From assembly GCA_027485405.1 (NCBI GenBank), contig JAIXRB010000212.1, positions 1-54,278 of the forward strand: a DNA stretch of 54,278 nt, read 5' to 3'. The stretch comes from Leptospiraceae bacterium (GTDB lineage: Bacteria > Spirochaetota > Leptospiria > Leptospirales > Leptospiraceae). The notes under the pieces are model-generated. The model did no database searches and was not told the DNA's origin. It was given only the letters and a program-made list of their open reading frames with translations. Position numbers and translations under genes: made by a program. Positions 48,277 through 54,278 of the stretch are shown here, one piece after another (the stretch's first letter is position 1; each line of letters starts with the position of its first letter).

Positions 48277-49401
48277 TTACTTTGCGCTGGTTAATTCTAT
48301 ATTCGGATTTCTTTTAGAAAAATCTTTCCAATACTTTTGGAATCGCTCTTTATTCTCTTTTCCACCAGCTTTCAAACCATTGCTAGATATGAATTTTTCT
48401 AATTCTTTGATTCGAGAAGATGTAGGCGGGTGAGTTTTCAGCACAGTTTCGTTGTTTTGCGATTTGTCCAGTTTAGCCAAAAGGTCAGAAGCGGCTTTTA
48501 AATTGTATCCAGCCTGTGACATCAATAGTATGCCAGCCTTGTCTGATTCGATTTCTTCTTCTTGTTTTCTACCTTTCTCCAAAAACTGCTCCATCATTCC
48601 ATCTACTGCAGTTTTGCTTAAGGTACTAACAATGTTCCCGCCAGGAGCCATGATAGAAGAAATGATATCTAAGAACGATGCCCCTTTCTCTTCAAAATCG
48701 CCAGAGTGTTTCAAAGTAACATGGCTCAATTCATGAGAAAGAATAGATGCAAGCTCAGCTTCCGAGCTCATGAGCTCCAAAGAACCTCTGGTGATAAGAA
48801 TGTATCCTCCAGGGCAAGCAAAGGCGTTTACTTCCTTTGTATCTAAAACTGCAAAACGAAAATCCAGCTCTTGTCTAGCCGTATAAAGAGCCAGCGACTT
48901 GCCAACTAAGTTTAGATATTTGGTAAATTCTTCGTCTTGGACAAGACCATATTTTTTAGCGAGCCTACCAGCCAGCGCTCTGCCCACTTCCAATTCTTTT
49001 TTGACGGCTGGGTCAATTGGTAGATCTGATGCTGGTTCTTTCACCTGGGTTGCTAGTTGCTCAGCTTTAGGCAATTGCTCTTGAGGTTCTACTTTTTCTT
49101 CTATGATCGTTTCTTTTTTTAATGCGGCGTTTTCATTCGCTTCATTGGTTTTTCTAATTTTACTTTCTTCTTCAGCTGTAAGGTGTTCTTTATAAACAAC
49201 CTTTAAGATAGTAGCTTTTTTTAGAGTAACGCTAGCCCCATCATCTTTTTGGATGGTAATCTTGTTTTCGTCCTGATCGGTTACCTTTCCTTTGATGCTA
49301 CCACCTTTTCTTAAGAGTATGGTTTCTGAATAGATGGGAAAATCTAAAGTTAAAAAAGTAAAAATGAAAAACAAAGCAATCATGCTTGAAAAGTGTTTCA
49401 T
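48277..49401 (-). CDS. exported M48-family zinc metalloprotease
   Basis: 374 residues. Signal peptide (1-25), then a small beta domain that recurs in leptospiral exported proteins (LLRKGGSIKGKVTDQDENKI, 29-48), a Lys/Glu-rich linker (75-125) and the M48 peptidase (about 140-340). HELSH at 223-227 is the zinc site, with the third ligand expected in the later EEEIESDKAG. BepA-like members degrade or mature outer-membrane proteins. Eight bases from the SH3 gene, in a run with the cyclase and a FadL-type porin. Confidence 0.92.
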   Translation of the reverse strand: MKHFSSMIALFFIFTFLTLDFPIYSETILLRKGGSIKGKVTDQDENKITIQKDDGASVTLKKATILKVVYKEHLTAEEESKIRKTNEANENAALKKETIIEEKVEPQEQLPKAEQLATQVKEPASDLPIDPAVKKELEVGRALAGRLAKKYGLVQDEEFTKYLNLVGKSLALYTARQELDFRFAVLDTKEVNAFACPGGYILITRGSLELMSSEAELASILSHELSHVTLKHSGDFEEKGASFLDIISSIMAPGGNIVSTLSKTAVDGMMEQFLEKGRKQEEEIESDKAGILLMSQAGYNLKAASDLLAKLDKSQNNETVLKTHPPTSSRIKELEKFISSNGLKAGGKENKERFQKYWKDFSKRNPNIELTSAK

Positions 49402-49409
49402 TTTTCCCT

Positions 49410-49874
49410 TTAGCGGTCCCCAGCTTGGAAAAGTGCTAGTTCGGATTCATCTATTTTAAGTTTTTCGAGCCAAGAGATAGCTTCCAGATCGTAGTCTGCC
49501 GCTCCCCCTCTGGTCCTCAAATTTTGAGATTCGCTGTAACCGCGCGCCGCCGCCGTTTGAGTAAAGGCGGATGCTCTTGCTCTCGCTTTGATCGAGGTCG
49601 ACTTGTCGATATCGGCACCAAAGCTAACCTTTCCCGAAGGTGGATTGGTCGAAACGAACATTTTATTGATCCAACCTTCTTTTCCGTCGTAGGTAACTTT
49701 TAAGAACATATCTTGCTCACCAGTCTTATTGACCACACTGCCTTTTGGCAAAAGCGTTCCCTTTTCGCCGGCACTCGGTTTATTCAAAAGCTGGGCAACA
49801 GGGCTTTGAACATACATCGGAGCTCCGTAGAGACTACTCATAACAAACATTAGTAAAATCATTGTCTTTTTCAT
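49410..49874 (-). CDS. exported SH3-domain protein
   Basis: 154 residues. Signal peptide 1-18. A bacterial SH3 (SH3b) domain at about 20-80 (AQLLNKPSAGEKGTLLPKGS, KVTYDGKEGWINKMFV), usually a peptidoglycan- or peptide-binding module, then a Ser/Ala-rich tail with ARARASAF and a helical end. AAGGA lies 8 bases before the ATG. Placed between the cyclase and M48 genes, it may present substrates or sense the wall; inference only. Confidence 0.87.
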   Translation of the reverse strand: MKKTMILLMFVMSSLYGAPMYVQSPVAQLLNKPSAGEKGTLLPKGSVVNKTGEQDMFLKVTYDGKEGWINKMFVSTNPPSGKVSFGADIDKSTSIKARARASAFTQTAAARGYSESQNLRTRGGAADYDLEAISWLEKLKIDESELALFQAGDR

Positions 49875-49918
49875 ACTGCGTTCCTTTTTGTCCTATCGTC
49901 TTTCCATTCTTTCTTAGA

Positions 49919-52102
49919 TTACTTATGCTCTCGGGTGAAAACTCCGTCCCAACTATCTTCTGGCGGATCCTTGATATAAAATTGACACCTTTCGATCAGC
50001 ATTTCAACTGCTTTATCTTTTTTTCCTTTGGCTTTTTTGGAATCTTCGAACTTTTTAATGGCTTTTTTCCAGTCTCTATCCAGGTAAAGCTTGAACCCTT
50101 CTTCATACAATCCCGTAGATTCTACTATACTTTGCTCGGTTTTTCCACGGACGGAAATTAGTTCAAAAATTCGGACAGGTTCGTTTTTCCCTTTGACCCG
50201 AACCGCGTCTAGTTCTCGAGTAAACATCTTTTCGATCACTCTTTTGTTTGTGGATTCGGAAATGAGAATGTGCACTCCATAGTCTTTTGCCGCCGCTTCT
50301 AGCCTTGCCGCTAAGTTGACCGTATCGCCCATCATGGTATAAGAGGCTAGATTTTCCGTTCCCATAAACCCGACCTTGGCAAGCCCAGTGTTCAAACCTA
50401 TCCTCACGTTCATTTCTTGAGCGTCTTTGATATATAGGTTGTGCTCTGTCCAATAGGCTTTGAGATCTTTCAGTTTCTCTATCATTTCTAAAGAGGCGTT
50501 AGCCGCTTCAACATCATGTTCCTTTCTTTCAATGGGTGCGCCAAAGATTCCAACAACTGCATCCCCGATATACTTATCCAGAGTGCCTTTGTTGTGCTTA
50601 AGAATGATGGTCATTGCCGAAAGGTATTCATTTAATAAGGCGGCAAGGTCTTTGGAACTCAATTGCTCACTGATATTGGAAAATCCAGCCACATCCGAGA
50701 AAAAGGCTGTGATCTCCATTTCTCCCCCTCTTTTGAGGGCTTCCAAGTCATTTAGCGCTTCACTGATGATCGTCGGATCGACCATGTTAGACAATACTTT
50801 GCTATATTTTCTCTTTTCAGCGCCTTCTGTCAAAGTTAAGTAGGCAAGGGAGCCTAAGAAACCAAGTGGGTATCCAACGGAAAATTCAGCAATGGGAAGG
50901 TGAATGTCAAATTTAAATAGCAAAAATGCAAGCAATGGATAAATCAGCATAACAGCCAAAGGTGCCGCAATCCTAAGACTGATACTTTTTGAGTATAAAC
51001 TCATATAGGCAACAAAAGGAAGAAAGAGAAGTAAAGCAACCATTCCAACCCATGGCTTCGCCATCTGAATGATATGGTTTTCCATGAGATTGGAGTAAAA
51101 AACGGCATGGAAAGTATACCCAGGACGATCGCCATACGGTGTTAGCCTGGTATCGTAAGTGGAAGCGGCTGAAGTACCAATGATAATGACTTTGTCTTCA
51201 AATACAGAGGGCGGGACTTTCAATTGAGAAAGTTCGGTCACTTCCCCTGCTTCTAGGGCACGAATCGAGTCTATGATTCCTGAAATAGAATAGCGAGGCA
51301 TATTATCCAAAGTTTTAACATCATAGTAGTCTAAGCGAAAACTTCCGTCTTCCATTGGGATTTCTCTATGTGTGTTCTCGGACTCTAGGATAAATTTTTC
51401 ATGGTCTACTTTGATTTTTTGGACAGGGTGCTGAGAATCATAAGCTCGATAGGCGAGCGAGGGAAGATAGTAGTCTTTGTATCGAAACAAGAGACTTCCT
51501 CGTCGAGCCACCCCGTCATCATCAGGAGTATAGGTCACAGCATGAATCGATGGAGCTACCTTTCCCAATTTATTGGCAGGATACAAAAGAACATTGTAAG
51601 GGTTGATACCCAAGGATTCGATATTTTCCGGGTTTACTGCTTTTTCTATTATGTTTTTAGGAACTGCGGAAAGATAGGCGGCGTCTTCTTCTGGGCTCAA
51701 TTCTTCTCTGTTTAAATTGATAGCATGAGACACAATGCCCAGGTCTTGACTGGCTTGGATCAAAGTAGCATCTTCCGGAGATTCTTCAAAAAACATAATA
51801 TCGAAGAGAATAAGCTTCGGATTTCCGACTGCCATGTATTCTAAAATGGGAGCATACACACTCCGCTTCCAAGGCCATCGCCCAAAAAGCGGGGTACTGG
51901 CATAGGCACTCAAAGCAGTTTCATCGATATCGACTACTACTAGTTTATCCGTAAACTTATGCCCTGGGTTAGCGTATTTAAAACGCCAATCCATGGATTT
52001 GTTTTCAAGTGAATTTAAAGTACCATTGTATTTAAGTATAGAAGTGAGAAGAATTGGGAAGAAGCAAATGATTCCTGCTACTTGTAATTTGGTTAGTTTC
52101 AC
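49919..52102 (-). CDS. CHASE2-domain class III adenylate/guanylate cyclase
   Basis: 727 residues from a GTG at 52102 with a perfect AGGAGG six bases before it. Order: N-terminal helix (5-23), extracytoplasmic CHASE2 sensor (about 30-330), three membrane helices (about 335-410), cyclase domain (about 455-640) and a short helical tail. Catalytic residues are visible: Asp470 in FFSDVAGFS, the second metal Asp in KYIGDAVVGIFG, and YTMMGDTVNLAARLE. Lys before YIGDA fits ATP use. It makes cyclic nucleotide in response to an unknown external signal. Eight bases separate it from the FadL-like gene. Confidence 0.93.
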   Translation of the reverse strand: MKLTKLQVAGIICFFPILLTSILKYNGTLNSLENKSMDWRFKYANPGHKFTDKLVVVDIDETALSAYASTPLFGRWPWKRSVYAPILEYMAVGNPKLILFDIMFFEESPEDATLIQASQDLGIVSHAINLNREELSPEEDAAYLSAVPKNIIEKAVNPENIESLGINPYNVLLYPANKLGKVAPSIHAVTYTPDDDGVARRGSLLFRYKDYYLPSLAYRAYDSQHPVQKIKVDHEKFILESENTHREIPMEDGSFRLDYYDVKTLDNMPRYSISGIIDSIRALEAGEVTELSQLKVPPSVFEDKVIIIGTSAASTYDTRLTPYGDRPGYTFHAVFYSNLMENHIIQMAKPWVGMVALLLFLPFVAYMSLYSKSISLRIAAPLAVMLIYPLLAFLLFKFDIHLPIAEFSVGYPLGFLGSLAYLTLTEGAEKRKYSKVLSNMVDPTIISEALNDLEALKRGGEMEITAFFSDVAGFSNISEQLSSKDLAALLNEYLSAMTIILKHNKGTLDKYIGDAVVGIFGAPIERKEHDVEAANASLEMIEKLKDLKAYWTEHNLYIKDAQEMNVRIGLNTGLAKVGFMGTENLASYTMMGDTVNLAARLEAAAKDYGVHILISESTNKRVIEKMFTRELDAVRVKGKNEPVRIFELISVRGKTEQSIVESTGLYEEGFKLYLDRDWKKAIKKFEDSKKAKGKKDKAVEMLIERCQFYIKDPPEDSWDGVFTREHK

Positions 52103-52110
52103 AATTCCTC

Positions 52111-53562
52111 CTAGTTGTTTCTGGAACTAACAACCACATACAAAGAAGTCGAATCATAGGTCAGTGTTTGCGAAGGTCTAGTTGGGTCAATTTGGGAAAC
52201 CCCAGTTCCAATCTCTTTCACGACATTAAAACCAATCGAAGCCTTAGCCGTTGAAATAGAAAATCCTAAAGATAAACCCCTAGTGTTCACATATTCGTTC
52301 CTAGGATCGTTGCGCAAACCAGGAAGTGTTAGATTCACCGTAGTGCCACCCTGATTGAAAATAGTTTCGGCGGCACCTTGGTTTTTGATAGCCGCAGAAA
52401 CTGCCGCGTTTTCCCAACTCAATGGCTTTGAATTTGCATTGTTTGTAAAATACCCGAATCGCATTGACAAGAAGTCAGTTAGGTAGTATTCCAAACCAGC
52501 CGCAAAATTCGTAGTAGCGTACCGTCTTAACTCTAGATTGTCCGAGTCAGTTAGCCCTATGAGAGTGCGAGTAGGACTGAATGTAACCTCGGAATTGTCT
52601 TGAGATTTTGAATATCCCGTAGTATGAATCACATCAAAAGCAGTTAAAAGTTTTTTGGAGGGGAAGTAAGCAACTCCAGATCTCAATTCAAAAGTCTCGG
52701 GAACTCTTCCTGTCGGTGTTGGGCCTTTGTAAAGTGAACTCCCTCTGATTCCAGTTAGATTTTCATGAGTTCCTTCCACGAAGGTGATCCCGTCAGAGTT
52801 AATCGCCGAAGATCCTTGGTCAAATGTGTTGATCAGACGATTTCCACCAGTGACCAAATTTCTTCGAAGAGAAACACCAAAAGACCAAAATTCCGAAGGG
52901 GTATACATAATTCCTAATATCGGAAGAAGCCCTGTAGTTTTTCTATTGTCATTAAACGTATTTGAAAAATAAGACTTGTTTCTGTTTTGAGTCAACTGAG
53001 TAAACGTTATGCTCGAAGTGTCGGAAGTATAGTAGAGAGAAGCCCCCCAGGAAAACTTTGAATTGATAGGCTTCGCATAACTCAATCCTACATGTATCAC
53101 ATTGTTCGATTCCCGGTTATAGTTTCTTAGGGTCGATATTTCTGGGTAATACAAGGGAGCTTGGACCAAGTCGTTCCGATTAAAAGTATTATTGACAGGG
53201 TTAACAATCGTAAAAGCAATTCTTGCTTTATCCACTTCCCGTACGATCCCGAAGAAATTAGGAATGTAATTTTGAGAATTTCTGGCATACCCTTGTCCAG
53301 GTCCAATTACATCTTCATAATTCTTTTTTGTTATGCTGTAATTACTAGCTGATAAAGAGATAGAATTGTCGTAAGCGTAAGCAAGCCCAGCCGGGTTGTA
53401 AAAGGCTCCTGCCGGGTCATCGGAGATTGCGGTATAGGCACCTCCCATACCCGTTGCCCTCTCTCCGAAGAAACCGTTGATATTTCGGTAGGGATCGGCA
53501 AAGAGGGAAAATGGAATGAGGGCGAAGGCTAAAAAAGAACGAATTAGTACATTGTGTTTCAT
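52111..53562 (-). CDS. OmpP1/FadL-family outer-membrane protein
   Basis: 483 residues. Signal peptide 1-22 (AFALIPFSLFA). The family opening is GERATGMGGAYTAISDDPAGAFYNPAGLA (about 31-59; hatch and first strand), then alternating beta strands to a C-terminal SLYVVVSSRN. FadL-type channels import hydrophobic compounds such as fatty acids. First in the minus run porin, cyclase, SH3, M48. Confidence 0.92.
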   Translation of the reverse strand: MKHNVLIRSFLAFALIPFSLFADPYRNINGFFGERATGMGGAYTAISDDPAGAFYNPAGLAYAYDNSISLSASNYSITKKNYEDVIGPGQGYARNSQNYIPNFFGIVREVDKARIAFTIVNPVNNTFNRNDLVQAPLYYPEISTLRNYNRESNNVIHVGLSYAKPINSKFSWGASLYYTSDTSSITFTQLTQNRNKSYFSNTFNDNRKTTGLLPILGIMYTPSEFWSFGVSLRRNLVTGGNRLINTFDQGSSAINSDGITFVEGTHENLTGIRGSSLYKGPTPTGRVPETFELRSGVAYFPSKKLLTAFDVIHTTGYSKSQDNSEVTFSPTRTLIGLTDSDNLELRRYATTNFAAGLEYYLTDFLSMRFGYFTNNANSKPLSWENAAVSAAIKNQGAAETIFNQGGTTVNLTLPGLRNDPRNEYVNTRGLSLGFSISTAKASIGFNVVKEIGTGVSQIDPTRPSQTLTYDSTSLYVVVSSRNN

Positions 53563-53791
53563 AGTATAGGTTTTTTAAGAGTTCCCGAATGTTTTTACAA
53601 GCGTATTCTTTGAACTTTTCTTTGCTGAAGAAAAAATACACTCAAAAACTCACTTTTTAGCGAGGATTTTGCAAAATTTTCAAGTTTTGGCGGTTAAACA
53701 AGGATAGTAAATTTCTGCTCTAGGACTAGGATTAGGACTTTTGCGATTGGTGTCCTTCTCTGAAATTGTACATTGCATTAATTCGATGCGA

Positions 53792-53797
53792 TATAAT
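53792..53797 (+). promoter_or_regulatory. consensus -10 element ahead of the last gene
   Basis: Exact TATAAT 25 bases upstream of the ATG at 53822. No good -35 at 16-18 bases; TTGTAC (53766) and TTGCAT (53773) are 20 and 13 bases away. Confidence 0.4.
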
Positions 53798-53821
53798 CTA
53801 AGCTTTATTAGGATAAAAACT

Positions 53822-54278
53822 ATGAGACAATATGCATTACTATTCATTCTACCGATTCTTTTTCAGTCCTGCAATGCTCTTCCAGGTAAACTGGATCTCG
53901 GTAGCTTAGCCCTTCTTTTTTCCAGGGCGGGAACCGCAGAAATCTCAGGGATCGCCATGAAGGGTCGGATCATGGGAGCAAGGGTGCAAGTTATCCCTCT
54001 GGTAAACAATGCCTGTGACAGAACGGGTGCCACTTCCGCCTTTGCAGAAACCACAACCGATGAAACGGGAAACTATGTAGTCAGATACCCTAAAAATGGA
54101 AGGCCCGTCTGTGTTCTCGTAACTCCCAGTGAAAATGGTAGAACTGTCATGTTCGATGAGACCTTAAATGCGGACATTGCCTGGACAGAAAAAAACTTTT
54201 ATTTGGATACCATTGTCCAGGAACCATCCGGCCCTACTCAAAAAGGTGTGGTCTCTTCCCCTTTTAGCAGAATGGCGG
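53822..54278 (+). CDS. lipoprotein, 3' end outside window
   Basis: At least 152 codons, open to the right edge. Lipoprotein signal with Cys17 (LFQSC) and AGGA nine bases before the ATG. From about residue 40 the sequence (ISGIAMKGRIMGARVQVIPL, then TDETGNYVVRYP) reads like a carboxypeptidase-regulatory-type beta sandwich, a domain often repeated in leptospiral surface lipoproteins. No function can be given without the rest. Confidence 0.82.
   Translation, partial: MRQYALLFILPILFQSCNALPGKLDLGSLALLFSRAGTAEISGIAMKGRIMGARVQVIPLVNNACDRTGATSAFAETTTDETGNYVVRYPKNGRPVCVLVTPSENGRTVMFDETLNADIAWTEKNFYLDTIVQEPSGPTQKGVVSSPFSRMA

Overview
The window is most likely chromosome of a spirochaete of the genus Leptospira, probably from the saprophytic (L. 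biflexa-like) side. The basis is moderate-to-low GC, many lipoproteins with relaxed spirochaetal lipoboxes, a clear orthologue of the leptospiral OmpA-like lipoprotein Loa22 (minus strand, 8880-9449), LpxD for lipid A, a fused IcmF-type B12 mutase, and many exported proteins without recognisable families. The genus call is inference from protein resemblance. I saw no tRNA, rRNA, IS element, prophage or CRISPR array. Coding density is high and no gap between called genes exceeds about 280 bases.

Layout. 1-2290 (minus): a probable copper-related set of a Cys/His-rich exported protein, an MbnP-like lipoprotein and an MbnH/MauG-like di-haem lipoprotein cut by the left edge. 2380-10447: a small acidic/basic protein, a membrane receptor-type PP2C phosphatase, a Na/Pi symporter, SlyD, an RRM protein, a 4-TM protein, an HTH/AT-hook DNA-binding protein, Loa22 and an RluA-type pseudouridine synthase. 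10461-14292 (plus): a tight run of a polytopic membrane protein, TerC, DUF1569, SixA-like phosphatase and hypoxanthine phosphoribosyltransferase. 14312-17669: a PstS-like lipoprotein, an OmpA-family protein and an unknown exported protein. 17758-23338: a DUF2452 gene head-to-head with icmF, followed by a membrane protein carrying a voltage-sensor-like module.

23327-28920 (minus): the glycine cleavage operon gcvT-gcvH-gcvP continued by a thioredoxin-like ferredoxin and a YgiD-type dioxygenase. 28976-30226 (plus): an MDR oxidoreductase interrupted in its nucleotide-binding fold by a 19-base A tract, then a separate short transcription unit for a 21-residue Lys/Ala peptide. 30322-36051: a SUFU-domain gene pair, a sulfatase-fold lipoprotein with Thr at the nucleophile position and a PlsC-type acyltransferase. 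36064-43663 (minus): LpxD, ankyrin and unknown exported proteins, a class A PBP with an N-terminal zinc ribbon, a ChaN-like protein and an exported glutathione peroxidase. 43761-47525 (plus): a nucleoside-phosphorylase-like gene overlapping a spore-photoproduct-lyase-family radical SAM gene, then two overlapping alpha/beta hydrolases. 47566-53562 (minus): a GST with a probable premature stop, then FadL-like porin, CHASE2 cyclase, SH3 protein and M48 protease read as one run. 53822-end: a lipoprotein cut by the right edge.

Most themes are envelope biogenesis, signalling and central carbon metabolism. The items most likely to repay attention are the 21-residue lysine peptide unit (30073-30312), the voltage-sensor-like protein (21638-23338), the MbnP/MbnH-like set (1-2290), the phosphorylase/SPL pair (43761-45582) and the A19 tract (29455-29473).
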